From Taiwanofungus camphoratus (lineage: Eukaryota > Basidiomycota > Agaricomycetes > Polyporales > Taiwanofungaceae): a stretch of DNA of 64,000 bases. Of this stretch, positions 20,983 through 32,468 are shown one piece after another. Both the position numbers and the translations under genes were made by a program. The stretch spans positions 620,001 through 684,000 of the forward strand of contig CP021233.1 in NCBI GenBank assembly GCA_003999685.1, written 5' to 3'. Position 1 is the stretch's first letter, and every line of letters begins with the position of its first letter. The notes beneath the pieces were generated by a model, which was not told where the DNA came from, searched no databases, and was given only the letters and a program-made list of their open reading frames with translations.

Positions 20983-22010
20983 TTAGCTAGTGTCCATTGC
21001 ATCGCTTACATGAGTGATGTCTTCGCCCACGATCAAGTTGCGAATTTCCTCTGACTTGAAAGCTGTCGTGCCTCGCCGGAAGCCGTAACTTCTTTCCTTC
21101 TGCACTCGCTCGTTGGGCTTGACGAAATTACGCAGCATCTCGGTATGCGAGGCGGTGATCACACAAGCATCGACGTTGGATCCAGACCCTAAGTCGTTGA
21201 AAATACCAGCAGAGATAGCCGCTGAGACCAAGGAAAGAGCCTCGTCTCTCTACAACACCTGTGAACACTTGACTTAGTATGGCAGCGAAAGACGCACATC
21301 CATGTTTGGGCGCCAGCCGCTTTCAAAAACCGCCATCGCAGCAAGACTACCAGAACCCATGGTGACGTAGGGCAACTTGTCCGTCGAACCATGTGGATGA
21401 ATGGTGAATAAGTGAGGACCTGTCGCGTCGACGCCACCAAGCACGAGCGCTGCGCCAATATGTCCCTGATATCTATAGCCCATGCATAATTCAATAGTAG
21501 TCCACGTGGACGACAGAGGAGAGACAGACTTGAAGAGCATTTGTTTTAACATAGTCATGGCCGTGACCACCCTGGGCTTTCGACCTGTGGACAGGGCATG
21601 CAGTTCCATGTTTGAAGATATGAGGGCGGTCGTAAATTCAGTGTCTGCAGCTGTTCCAGCACCACAACAGCGAATTGATTCTGTGATATAATGGATCTAC
21701 CCGATCCAGAGCAGAATTAGCCATGTTAGATGCCGCTAGCCTGTTGAGAGGGTACCTTCTCGCAATTCTTATCTGCAACTATAGGGCCTTCTGTCGCACG
21801 AGTATCCGCTCCAAGAACGATCCCATTTTTGAAGAGACAGCCCACAATTGTCGTTCCCGTGCTGGTCGCTTTTGGCAGCGGGATACCTCGGTCGGTCAGG
21901 AACGAATTGCTAGTCGAGAGTCAGTAGTGGCTGGCGCACGAATAAATTAGCACGTACCGGACTTGGTTAGAGAAATCGAAACCAGGAGAGGAATATAAGG
22001 CTGTGGCCAT
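20983..22010 (-). CDS. PUP1: 20S proteasome subunit beta-2 (Pup1 family)
   Basis: Five exons (22010-21958, 21909-21756, 21696-21530, 21472-21298, 21249-20983) give 271 residues. The propeptide ends at TSTG followed by TTIVG, so autocleavage would expose the catalytic threonine; beta-2 provides the trypsin-like activity of the proteasome. The [18 protein letters not shown] and [11 protein letters not shown] segments are diagnostic of this subunit, and the C-terminal extension that embraces beta-3 is present. Intron phases were checked and the model closes on TAA. It is divergent from GVP36 with 243 bp between the start codons. Confidence 0.95.
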
Positions 22011-22253
22011 GCTCCTCGCAGCTCAATACAATAGAAGTGAAAGTTAGCAAGTCCGCAGCTGGGTACAGCGACCTCACTGACGCGTCGAGCTCGCGACAGC
22101 GTATGGTGCGGCCCCCTGTCACTCTTTTCGGTCCCTGATCACCCCTGCCAGGTGAAACTCGTTCACAATCAGCGTCATTGATCCCATCCGAATCATACCC
22201 TCTGCCAGCCTGTTTCTCCTTTCCCTTCACCATCCTCCAATTTACGAGAAATC
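22011..22253. promoter_or_regulatory. Divergent promoter region of PUP1 and GVP36
   Basis: The 243 bp between two outward-facing start codons must hold both promoters. Pyrimidine-rich stretches precede each ATG; no specific factor site is asserted. Confidence 0.6.
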
Positions 22254-23517
22254 ATGGAAGGTTGGAACAAACTGCAGACCAGTCTGGCGGGGCTCAATTT
22301 GGGCCAGTCTGCAAACAAGTTTGCGAAGGGTTTCAATACCAGTATGCAAGCAACGAAGGAGCGCCTCGGTCAAGTAGCCCCAGACGAGATTACTGAACTC
22401 CCTCAAGGTAGAATAATCGTAAACCTTGTCCACGTCTTTCTGATAAACTGCCTCTGTTCAGAGTACAAAGACCTCGAGGCCCGCGTTGACAGTCTCCGTC
22501 AGATCCACCTAACGTTATTGAAGTGTGTCATGCCTTCTTGTCAATGTTCTAGTCCATTAAAGGACAACATAGAGTTACGAAAGTATACGAATCTGAAACT
22601 TACGACTACCCGACTCAAATTCAAGAATCCATTAGTGAGCTAGGTACCACCATTGGTCATGGCATCACCAATTTCGCTGCGCACAATCTGAAGGGTACCA
22701 ATCTGCCTAAGCCCTCGCCAACAACTCCTCCTGCACAACAACATAAGACCCTTCCACATGCCATCGGGAGAGCAGCAACGAGCGCCGCTACAACTTTGCA
22801 ATCCACTGCGAGTGCGGGCGACGAGAAGCTCAGTAAAGCGCTGATCTCCTACGCTGGAGCCTGGGAGAAAATTGCAGATTCTCGCGTTCAGCAAGATGCC
22901 AACATTAGGACTGATTTCCTTCAACCTTGGCAGACAACTCTGTCAACGTCTATTGCAGTTGCTATGAAGGCGCGCCAAGCTGTGCGTGTTAGCAGGCTTG
23001 AACTAGATGCTGCGAAACAAGTGTACGCCGCATTTTATAACTCAACGTGCTCGATCCCTTCCTGACACATCTTCTCTCAGTTTGAAGAACGCCAGCCCCA
23101 CGAAGCAAGAGGCAGCGCGTCTCGAAGTAGAGAACGCAGAAGATGACCTTGTGCAGAAGACTGAGGTCGCGATTACGCTCATGAAGACCGTTTTGGATAA
23201 TGTGCGTCACAATAACATAATTGATTCCTTGTCGAGTTCATTGATATGTCTTTGTCCAGCCGGAACCCCTCAAGAACCTCAATGAACTTGCGAAGGCTCA
23301 GGTGCGAGTTAATTTTTTTTTACTATCGAATGCTTTTGATAATCAACATATATCCACCAAGCTTCTCTACTATGCAACTGCTGCCGAGTCTCTCTCGGCT
23401 GCACAAGGCGAACTTGAAGAGTTGAGCGTTGCGGCGGAGGGGGAGTACAGGTGAGTGTGTTGCATCGTTGTAGGCACTTCTATTGAAATGTGGTCTAGGA
23501 AGTCCCGGGATCACTGA
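22254..23517 (+). CDS. GVP36: BAR-domain protein of the Gvp36 family
   Basis: Seven exons (22254-22407, 22462-22522, 22573-23022, 23081-23201, 23260-23301, 23362-23450, 23499-23517) give 311 residues, all phases consistent. The whole protein is a BAR-type helical bundle: an amphipathic start (MEGWNKLQTSL), the conserved VYESETYDYP segment, RLEVENAEDDLVQKTEVAI and the closing LEELSVAAEGEYRKSRD typical of Gvp36. BAR dimers bend membranes; yeast Gvp36 is a Golgi peripheral membrane protein used in vesicle traffic and endocytosis. The last exon is only 19 nt. It runs in tandem with ALDH downstream. Confidence 0.9.
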
Positions 23518-23832
23518 GCTATGACTTGACGAGATGTATATTCCTGGACTTTTCTCTTCAATACTTATGCCAATGTCCGAGATTATCATGTCAGACTATT
23601 TTGATGGACGTACTGACCGGCGTAGAAGATAGTGGATCCAGGACTCCTGGAACGTGTCAGCTTAGTGTATTGCTTATTTCTTACGCAGAGATTTTATTGT
23701 GACCACGAAGCATTAGTGCTCAATGCCAGACCAGGTTTTGTGCCAGTGTAAACTAGATCGAACCGAGGCACCGATATGGTAATAATGATTACTGACATAA
23801 CATCGCCCGCACTTGCTTGAATCTGGACAATC
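23518..23832. other. Intergenic region between GVP36 and the aldehyde dehydrogenase
   Basis: A 315-bp stretch without coding potential. It presumably contains the GVP36 terminator and the ALDH promoter. Confidence 0.6.
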
Positions 23833-26041
23833 ATGTCTGCACCACGGAGCCAGACAACTATCATACCTCACAACCAGCAGCCGCTGGTCACTCGCATCTA
23901 CCCGTCCGAGGCTGAACTTGATGAACTCATTAAACGCTCAGCTACGGCGCAGAAGCAATGGAGCCATGTTCCACTACAAGAGAGAATAACAGTTGGGAGG
24001 AAGTTCATGGTTTGTCGACTTGCAAGTTTGTGCTCAAGTCAGACTGATATTTTCTATGCGCTCAGGATGAACTCCGGAATATGTGCAACGAGATTCCAAT
24101 GGAATTGACGCTTCAGATGGGCCGGTACGCGATATCATTTGAGCTCTATCATAAAGTTATGTATCTCATTCGTACCCCAGCCCTGTATCCCAAGGAGCCG
24201 GCGAACTCAAAGGAACGCTTGAACGAGCTGAATACATGCTATCGATTGCGGAAACCGCTCTCGCGGATGTTCCACTCAAAGATACCGACAAACCTGGTTT
24301 CAGGAGATTTATCAAGCGCACTCCCTTAGGTGTAGTGCTTGTCATCTCTCCTTGGAAGTATGTTTGGAGCTATTGTTGCTACTGTCTTTCTTAGTCACCT
24401 CACCAACGCAATAGTTACCCCTACCTTACCACCGTTAATTCCGTCTTACCTGCTATCGTTGCGGGCAACTCTGTCATTTTGAAGCCATCTCCACAGACAC
24501 CTCTAGCAGCAGAGCGCTTCGCTCTAGCATTGATGGAGGCGGGCCTTCCGAAAGACGTGTTACAAGTCGCGCATCTCTCGCCTGCCCTAACAACTTTTGC
24601 AGTGCAACATACTCTTGTGGAATTTGTGTCTTTCACTGGGAGTGTTGCGGGTGGGCGTGCTGTGCAAGAGGCAGCTGCAATTGCGAAAGGGTTCAAGGGC
24701 GTTGGTCTCGAAGTTGTCCCACTTTCATGTTGATGTCTTGCATTGCTCTGAAAAATCGTTCGCCAGCTTGGCGGGAAAGACCCTGCATATGTACGATCTG
24801 ACGCTGATCTTGACTACACTGTTGCAGAACTGGTTGATGGTCAGAACATCCTGTTCCTACAACCAATCCCTCGTTTCAAAATGTAAACACTTCAGGTGCG
24901 ATTTTCAATTCCGGACAAAGCTGCTGCGCCATCGAGGTAAGTGCCATTTCTAAGTCCCTTCTCACAATGTATCTGAGTATGAGTGTTTAGCGGATCTACG
25001 TTCACGAATCAATTTTCCACCCCTTCGTCTCAAAGTTTGTGGACCTAGCCAAGGTAGAATCCTTCATAATCATTCAAATCAGCATATCCTATATCCTTTC
25101 CGTTGTACCAGAAATATAACCTGGGTGATCCTACTCAACCTGAGGTAAATCTTGGACCAGTGGTCAGCCTTGTAAGCGCGGAAAGGATCCGCAAGCAGGT
25201 CGCCGATGCAGGTACGTGGGATTCGCTGAGGAAACTGATTTAACTTTGCAAGACTTTTCACTGACCACGTCTTTCAGTCAAGGCGGGAGCAAAAGCTTTG
25301 ATACCTGAAGACTTGTTCCCCACGGCAAAATTGTGTGTGTTTTGTTGCGGATAATACATATTCGAGCTGAATCCCCGACTCAAGAGGGACTACGTATGTC
25401 GCACCACAAGTTCTAATCGACGTGGATCACTGTACGTGAACTACCTATTCAGTATAACGAGTGATGCTCATGCAATTGTAAATAGCCATGAATATCATGA
25501 TGGTAAGCCTTGAGTGTCACATAAGCAACCCCACTCACGTGGCCCCGTTAATAGGAAGAGACCTTTGGACCTGTGGTTGGTGTTATGAAGGTTGGGCCAG
25601 CGATTTCTATTAAAATTGCATGCCGATGACGCGTTACGCAAAGGTCTCCTCCGACAGCGAAGCTATACGCTTGATGAATGACTCTCCCTATGGCCTGACT
25701 GCCACGATATGGACTAATGCAGAGACAAACCCAGAGTCGGAAGCCGCCTTCTTGTCCATCGCAGATGAGCTAGAAGCCGGGACCGTGTTCTTGAACAGGT
25801 TTGCCTTGACTTTGTGGCCATTGATTGTCACTTATATTCTGCAACACTCGGTCAATAGATGTGACAACCTTGACCCGGCACTAGCATGGACTGGAGTCAA
25901 GAACAGTGGCAGAGGTGTCAGTCTCAGTAAATTTGGTCCGTTCAGAAGAAACTTGGAGTTGGATTGAATCTCAAGTTGATTTTTGTAGGTTATGATCAGC
26001 TTACAAGAGCGAAGTCCGTACATATGAAGATCCACACATAG
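23833..26041 (+). CDS. Aldehyde dehydrogenase family protein
   Basis: Fifteen exons joined by short introns give 475 residues with every phase consistent: 23833-24009, 24066-24124, 24181-24357, 24415-24712, 24767-24839, 24896-24936, 24991-25053, 25112-25211, 25278-25332, 25385-25431, 25486-25502, 25555-25590, 25644-25798, 25859-25935, 25989-26041. Visible motifs are the Rossmann start VISPWNYP, the NAD(P)-binding FTGSVAGG, the general base in GLELGGKDP (E237), the nucleophile in GQSCCAIE (C271/C272) and the GPV and SPYGL segments. It oxidises an aldehyde to the acid; the substrate cannot be told from sequence, though the lack of a targeting peptide suggests the cytosol. Exon 11 is only 17 nt. 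The close of the protein (about KSVHMKIHT) fits class members of about 470-490 residues. Confidence 0.92.
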
Positions 26042-26421
26042 ATGTGCTTAAATGCAGATAGTAATCAGCTGCACCATAGTATACTGATCTATGTGGCATG
26101 TAGAATCAAATGGTTCTGACTTCTAAGCCAGAATGTATAGGCATAGCAGGGCCGATATCAGACATCACAAATGTATTGAATAAAGCTGGGCACATGCAGG
26201 AAGGGCACGATGTCGCTTCCGCAGGATTGTAGTGACTGTTACTATCTCGGGAAAAGCGCTAATATTCGTGGCGAGATGTCCACTGCCCGCCGTGATGAAT
26301 AGTTGGACCCACACTGATATAATATAATTGTTGGACCGACTTCAGACTGCCAGAGCTTCTCGACAATCTCAATTATCGATCCAGATAATATAGTATGGCA
26401 ACAGAAATCTCCATTGGATTT
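26042..26421. other. Shared 3' region of ALDH and the p24 gene
   Basis: A 380-bp stretch between convergent genes with no coding signal. Confidence 0.6.
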
Positions 26422-27329
26422 TTATACTTTGTACCGTCGGCCAGTTTTCGTGAAGAACGTCTGGAGAACATAGACCTGCAAACTTGATCACAAAATTAGT
26501 ATTGATGGATACATCTAACAAGAGAAAAATGACATACACTGCCATGCCTATGACCCCTAATGTCTCCAACACTGCGTACCAGAACAAGCGACTGGTGCAA
26601 GACACCAGGTGTTAGCCAGCGTTCCATCGAATAGTAGGAAGACATACTTCTGTGTTGACTTAACGATATCGAAACCTCTGTTCTCTCGCGTGTGGAAACT
26701 ACATAGCTTATGAGAGAAGACATGTAGATAGACGGAAGATCTTACTATTTTTGCGTCCTCTTGATGTTTTGCAGCATCCCATTTAATCGGAATATACTCT
26801 CTTCTAATTCACTTGTATGTTCTGAGAGTTGACCTGGTTTCGCTGGCGGTTCCCGACGCGGCTCGCTTTCGACCATGATGTCGAAATCAATTAATTTCTC
26901 GGTGAGTGTCGACATGTCATTCTCGAAGCAGAACGAATATTCTCCAACTGTGTTTGCTGTCAGGACGTAGTCTCCTTGACGCTCTCTCACACCATCCAAT
27001 AACACCTTCTCGTTTGGGTCCTTGACGTCGAAGTCAATGTCGAAGGAACCTCCAGCTTGGACCTATATTCGATCGGATGAACAGGCATTTTCAAAAACTG
27101 AACTTTACACGTACTGCAAAATAGAACTGAAAGGAGAAAGTTAGCTATGGAGTCTCAAGTAGTAGCCGCGAACACTTACACCGATCTTCTCTCCTGCCTT
27201 GTCAACGTCAGCAAAGAAACATAACCGCTCGTTAGCACCGATGGCGGTCGTCAACGCCGAAGCATGAGTTCTTCCGATGAGTTGCAGGACCGACAAGAAT
27301 GAAAGCAATGCTAGAAACGCGATAGACAT
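26422..27329 (-). CDS. p24/emp24 family cargo receptor of the early secretory pathway
   Basis: Six exons (27329-27180, 27126-27115, 27062-26746, 26698-26648, 26591-26540, 26475-26422) give 211 residues. A signal peptide covers about residues 1-24. It is followed by the GOLD domain with NERLCFF at the first cysteine and YSFCFEN at the second, a coiled-coil segment ending in TRENRGFDIV, a single membrane helix and a short cytosolic tail TFFTKTGRRYKV. The tail shows the diphenylalanine (COPII) and dibasic (COPI) features of p24 proteins, which cycle between ER and Golgi. Exon 2 is a 12-nt micro-exon coding FYFA between 53- and 52-nt introns. I use the ATG at 27329; an upstream TTG is ignored. 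Confidence 0.93.
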
Positions 27330-27592
27330 AGCCAATGCGAGTTATAGCCGTCACCTGGGTCGCTGTCGTACTGCATCAGTGTAAACAGATTACCTCAGCC
27401 ATACTTAAGGTGAAACAAACAACGCGCAAATAACGCGCTTTGCATGTACACGACCATCGTCGCGAGACGGAAAGCAGACGCACGACACTAGGTGCGATCC
27501 TTCTCATTTACCGGCACGAATGCCTCACCAGTTGTTCTCACCCTTAACACTGTATGCGTAGACTAACCGAATTTTTTTTATTTCTGTGGACA
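27330..27592. promoter_or_regulatory. Divergent promoter region of the p24 gene and the Rua1-type regulator
   Basis: The 263 bp between outward-facing starts include a palindrome-like GCGCAAATAACGCGC stretch near 27422-27440. That might be a regulatory site, but this is only a sequence impression. Confidence 0.45.
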
Positions 27593-29591
27593 ATGTCTTC
27601 CACTAATTTTTCTTTTGCTGATGATGATAATATTGAAATGCCGATTTGCCCTTCCACCTCCCATTTGACCTACAAGGGCAATTACCTCATGTACCGCTCA
27701 TCTTCTGATCTAGCGTCAACCGCATATATGTCATCGCCTAGGGTCTATCGAGAATCGGCCCTGCGTGAAACACGTTCTCTCGTCCCCTCTGACAGTTTCT
27801 CATATCTTGATCCGGCCGACATTTCGCCATTTATGACGACTACTACGTGCTGTGATCTCCATTCACCTTTGTCTTCCAACAGCTATCTAAAGGCCGAAGA
27901 TGCAAAACCAATCACGGCGCTCTCTCCCAGTACTCCATTTCAGAATCTGCTTACATCTTCACCGAGTGGATTCTGGGACACTGCAGATCTGTCGGTGTCT
28001 CCTATCGGTCGTTATATGCCTTCCGACACGACCGATAAGCCTAGCTCTCATAGTCTTTGGCATGGTGATGATGTAACCGACAAGATCAAGTCTTTTGCTG
28101 AATATACGAACATCCAAAAAGCTCGTGGCTCCCCCGATCTTGATAGTTCATCTGCCCATCTTTCTCCTTCCACATTGTCCAGTCTCTCGTCTGCTCCGTC
28201 CTCTCCGTTAGCCAATGGTTCACCCGAGCACCACCGCCTCTCAGCTTTGCTTTCACCTGTCTTATCTCGTTCTTCGTTACTGTCGAGAAACGTGCATTAT
28301 GGCTGTCGTATGTCTACACGTAAACTGATACCTCTCTCTGATTCTGCATGCGATGACCAGCCCAAAACACTTGCTGTTGGAGTTTCCGATGGTCGTCGTT
28401 TTAGTACTCGTTTGAAGTCCACAACACTACGTGACAAGGCAATAGGACCACAAGCACCTAAGTTTTCGAGACCTGCGGCCAAGCATGACACTCTTGATAC
28501 GCTGGCTGGCTCTAGAAGAAGCCGATCTGATGAGGAAGATGCATTTCGCCATGAAGAATTTAGAGGTGGCGATGCGCAAACGAACGAAGAAACACAACCA
28601 CCCTTTCCACAGCGCACCTTTCCCTTAGAAGTTCCTGTTCATCCGGATTTTTCGTTGTTCTATAGGCGCTTTCCTATCAGCTCGTACGGACAAAACGGGA
28701 TTGATACGTGAGTTGTACTTTTTTGGGACTTCAGATCAGTAATTGACACTGCTACGTGTACTCAGATCTATTACAATCAAGGGGCTCTCTGATGCAACCC
28801 TCAACCCTCCCCGAAATGCGTTCGATCTGTACACCCCACGCCTTGTGAAAGGAAAAGGATCAACAAAGGTACTTTCAAAAGATTGCTTAGACACAGATGC
28901 TATACCTCCTCTGTGGATAGGTGGGATTGTGCCCGTGTTGTTGTGAATCTGTGCATCGTGGCGGTGAGGGTAAGAAAGTATGGCTATCTATGAAATTCTC
29001 TGCTTTCAAGTGGTGCGTACATGGTGTTGTGAACTCTCGACGTTCCGCTGAACAGTTGATACAGAGGTCTTATTACCTTCTTATACGATGTCACTCATAT
29101 CTTTCGAAGCTATCATATGCAATATGCGCATGGTATATATTTATTTCATGTATGTTCCCGTCTCTGTCTGAATTGTCTGTTCAGGTATCTCTGCAATGAC
29201 GGCGCTGCCATTTTCTCCGCCTATCGCTTTCAGGATTGAGCCCCGCTCTACTGTTGGAAAACACGAGAAAGCCCAACTCTTGCAAGGTCGATGTCATAGA
29301 TGTAAGAAATGGGTGGCCATTGAGGGCATCAAGGATGTCCCAGCAAAGGTCTGTAATGAGATCTCGTCCATAGCGAGCAAATTGACTTAATCTGCGAAGG
29401 TGAAGGAAATCTATTGGTGAATATCTTCCGCTTTCGACTTAGCTTGGAAGTCTAATGTCGTCTCATCTAGGTGGAAGCACGCAGCGATATGTCATCAAGG
29501 TTCCACGATAGACGGAGAATGTGACTTTTATGTGGATGATGAATTGTACAGACAACTTTGCAGTGTCCCGAAGTCTCACACTGTAGCTTGA
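27593..29591 (+). CDS. Transcription regulator with a Rua1 C-terminal domain
   Basis: Seven exons (27593-28707, 28766-28868, 28921-29012, 29110-29132, 29185-29348, 29400-29416, 29471-29591) give 544 residues. The first 370 residues are serine/proline-rich and look disordered. The C-terminal third matches the Rua1_C domain named after the Ustilago maydis regulator of ustilagic acid synthesis: GLCPCC, WLSMKFSAF, HMQYAHGISA, PFSPP, GRCHRCKKWV and IYWWKHAAICH, giving a set of conserved cysteines and histidines that could bind zinc. What it regulates here is unknown. Two exons inside the domain are only 23 and 17 nt. An ATG at 27554 is in the same frame; I prefer 27593 because the extra residues read like leader. 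Confidence 0.85.
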
Positions 29592-29999
29592 TAACAAGGC
29601 TGCATCTTTATTTCTCATGTGCTGTGTTTTTAAATCTGCTGTCACTCACTCGTATACCTACCGCTTTCTACTCTAAACTCAGTGCTTTAGATCATATTTT
29701 GCTAATCCCGTTGAGCCTTCACGGAATGCTATAATATAAGCCCCCAAAGTCCCAGGCCGTACTTGTGTTGTATTCGTGGAATTGCAATCGGTGTTGAGGT
29801 TATAAATTGGTACATGTCACCCGCTCAGAAGAAGACATCAAATCAATGATACTCGGATGCAGAGGGAATCGAAAGATGTTGAATGGGATGCTAAGGCTAC
29901 ACCAGATAGGCCAGGTTGGCGAGGTAGTTGAGGTCATTGCCGGCTGTCAATTTGTACCATGAATCTATCTTCACACGGCGCCACTGCATATAGTCGTGC
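29592..29999. other. Intergenic region before SUS1
   Basis: A 408-bp AT-rich stretch with no coding signal; probably the 3' end of the upstream gene and the SUS1 promoter. Confidence 0.6.
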
Positions 30000-30479
30000 A
30001 TGGCTCCTCGAAGTGACAGTCGAAATGATGTGCTCTATGCCCAGCTAAAACGCCGGATAGTAGAATACGGGGAATGGGACCGGTGGGATGCTCTTCGCTA
30101 CAAGTAGTCAACTCACGACTCTGACCACTCGATCTTCTGAATATTCAACAGATTGTCATCGCTACTGGTCGAGAAACTCAACGAGAGCGGATGGCTAGAT
30201 GACTTTCGGCATAGAAGTAAAGGTACATGCTTCCTTTCACAGCAACGGGCGCATTTCTTACAAGCAGCCCTTGCAGAGATGGCGAGAAACATGGATACAC
30301 CAAACTTTGAAGTGCTGGTGTCTGAGCTTGGACCACAAGCAGAGAGTCAGTGATCTCGACCGTGTTTGAATGATTCATCTGACATGGTTTCACCCTTGTC
30401 AGCATCAGTATCTCCGACTATCAAACAGGAAATGTCGACCAGGATTCGGCAATACCTGGAGAAACATATTGAAGGTTAA
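30000..30479 (+). CDS. SUS1: SAGA/TREX-2 subunit Sus1 (ENY2)
   Basis: Four exons (30000-30082, 30152-30222, 30277-30345, 30403-30479) give 99 residues, the normal length of the family. Conserved features are LYAQLKRRIVEYGEWDR, LVEKLNESGWLDDFR and the C-terminal helix MSTRIRQYLEKHIEG. Sus1 is a small helical hairpin protein that sits in the deubiquitinase module of SAGA and in the TREX-2 mRNA-export complex at the nuclear pore. The last acceptor is a tandem CAG/CATCAG choice: using the second one would drop two residues without changing frame. It lies 489 bp upstream of MAGO in the same orientation. Confidence 0.92.
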
Positions 30480-30968
30480 ATTATTGAATGACATCGTTAA
30501 CTGTTGAAGGGCAGTCCCATTGTCCTCGCTGTCTCTCACTCGACATGTCTATAAGTAGTGTAGACATGCATTGAATATATTGATCGGTTACACTACTGTG
30601 AAAAGTACCTCAAGATGTCGTCGACAGGAGTATGTACAGGTATTCGTTCCATATATGAACGTATAGAGGATGACATTCCAACATACTGACAGTTCCGTGG
30701 CACACAGAGGGACAAGGGCATAATATGATGCATGTCAAAAAGGCGAAGCAGTCTTAGGCCTGAGGCCTATTATATGGTATTATGGGGTACCTAATGTCCT
30801 TTATAGCATATAGTGTAGCCGTAATATACCCACCCAGAGCCAACACAATAATGTGATGTTTCTCTGCTACAGTGCACGTGAAGTTCACCAGCGATCGGCA
30901 AATGCCGACTCTTCTTTCCAGTCTCAGAACTTGCTCGTGAACCAGGACCTCTACTGAAGTATCAAGCC
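30480..30968. other. Intergenic region between SUS1 and MAGO
   Basis: A 489-bp stretch with no supported gene; presumably the MAGO promoter. Confidence 0.6.
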
Positions 30969-31753
30969 ATGACCTCCTACGACAACGATCCCTTCTACCT
31001 GAGGTATGAATACCTGCGCTAGGCGTGTGCAGAACCAGCTGCTCACGCCTTTAATTCTAGATACTAGTATGTTCTCTTCACCCCTTCCTCTGCGCGTTTT
31101 CTCATTGCCGAGTGTAGCACCGGACATTCAGGCAAGCATGGGCACGAGTTTCTAGAATTTGAGTACTCGCACGGCCGTTTGCGGTATGCAAATAACTCAA
31201 ACTATCGCAATGACAGCCTGATTCGTAAAGAGAGTGAGCCAAGTCTCTTCATGCGATGTCCGCATCATTCGACTTATCTGACCCACCAGTGTGGGTTGGT
31301 CCACTGGTTGTGAAAGAGCTCAAAAGGATTGTCGAGTCGAGTGAGATAACAAAGTATGCCCTCATCGTTATTGGGATGCATTCTCAACGTTGACAATGGT
31401 TCGGTTTCCACACCGTACAGGGAAGATGACACCAACTGGCCAAAGAAGAATATAGTTGGGAAGCAGGAGCTGGAGATCCGTGTAGGCAATGATCACATTG
31501 CTTTCGAGGTATGTCATGCGAACCGGACATCTAGTATGTCTAACAATGTGTCCAGACTGCGAAAATCGGCTCCCTGGTCGACATCCAAGACAGTGAAGAC
31601 CCTGAAGGATTGCGAGTTTTCTATTACCTCGTTCAGGATCTGAAGGTAAAATAGATGGCATTTTCTACTGACTTTCCACTAACCATGATCTTATTATTCC
31701 AGTGTCTCATCTTTTCCCTCATATCTCTGCACTTCAAGATAAAGCCCATATGA
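30969..31753 (+). CDS. MAGO: Mago nashi, exon-junction-complex core subunit
   Basis: Seven exons (30969-31003, 31061-31066, 31118-31233, 31290-31353, 31421-31508, 31556-31645, 31703-31753) give 149 residues with all phases consistent. Family signatures are present throughout: [27 protein letters not shown]-like [53 protein letters not shown] and the invariant end HFKIKPI. Mago binds Y14 and clamps eIF4A3 on spliced mRNA. Exon 2 is only 6 nt (ATACTA), between introns of 57 and 51 nt; it supplies the A-TAC-TA of the universally conserved RYY stretch, and without it the frame and the conserved residues are lost. Confidence 0.95.
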
Positions 31754-32468
31754 TCTGTATACTTTACTTGCCTGACCTGAGGGGCTCCTGCTATTTGTAT
31801 TTCTTGACCTGAATTATGGCATTCCACTTTTCTTGCCGAAGTTCGGACGTGCTCGATGGTCTTTCAACATCGATCGTCACTCGATCGAATGCCATGAAAA
31901 GTTTACTCGAATCTTGAAGCAAGTTGTCATGCGAACTGACAAAGTGCTACCTAGCTTGAATTGACTCGGGTGGCAGGTCGCAAATGCCGGACAACACGGT
32001 ATCTAGTCCAGATGGTGAAATAGGCCCGCCTCATTTTGGGTGGTTGTGAGATCCTGGCGACACTTATTAATGACGGTTTTGGCAAGCGCAATGACCTAGT
32101 CCGATGCCGGACGACAACCCACATCACTTTTCTCTGTAGTCAAACAACCGGTTGTATCTGTCTATCATATCCTAACGGACAGTAAACGAGGGGATGAAAA
32201 TCAAACGGTGTGTGCTATATACATAGAGTGTGACAATGTGTCTTCTCAATGGGTCAAACAATTTCAAGAAATAATATTGCTTGCGTCTCGTCCACCAATT
32301 GTGGGTCCATGTTGATCCCATGCCGCACGCTTCTCATATGTGGCTCCCTTACAAATGAGACATGAGGATTTGTCTCTTGTCTTTCGTCTCTCATTCACAT
32401 TTAATCTTTAATGTCGCTAGCTAGTTCGCGCACTTGTTTCTTATTCTCTTAGTTAGGATCCTGTCGTT
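31754..32468. other. Intergenic region downstream of MAGO
   Basis: A 715-bp stretch, AT-rich, with no frame that shows a domain or splice structure. Confidence 0.6.

Noticed and set aside
31067-31117. Reading MAGO through the second intron
   Set aside because: The frame stays open there but inserts residues never seen in Mago between RYY and GH; both splice sites are good, so it is an intron.
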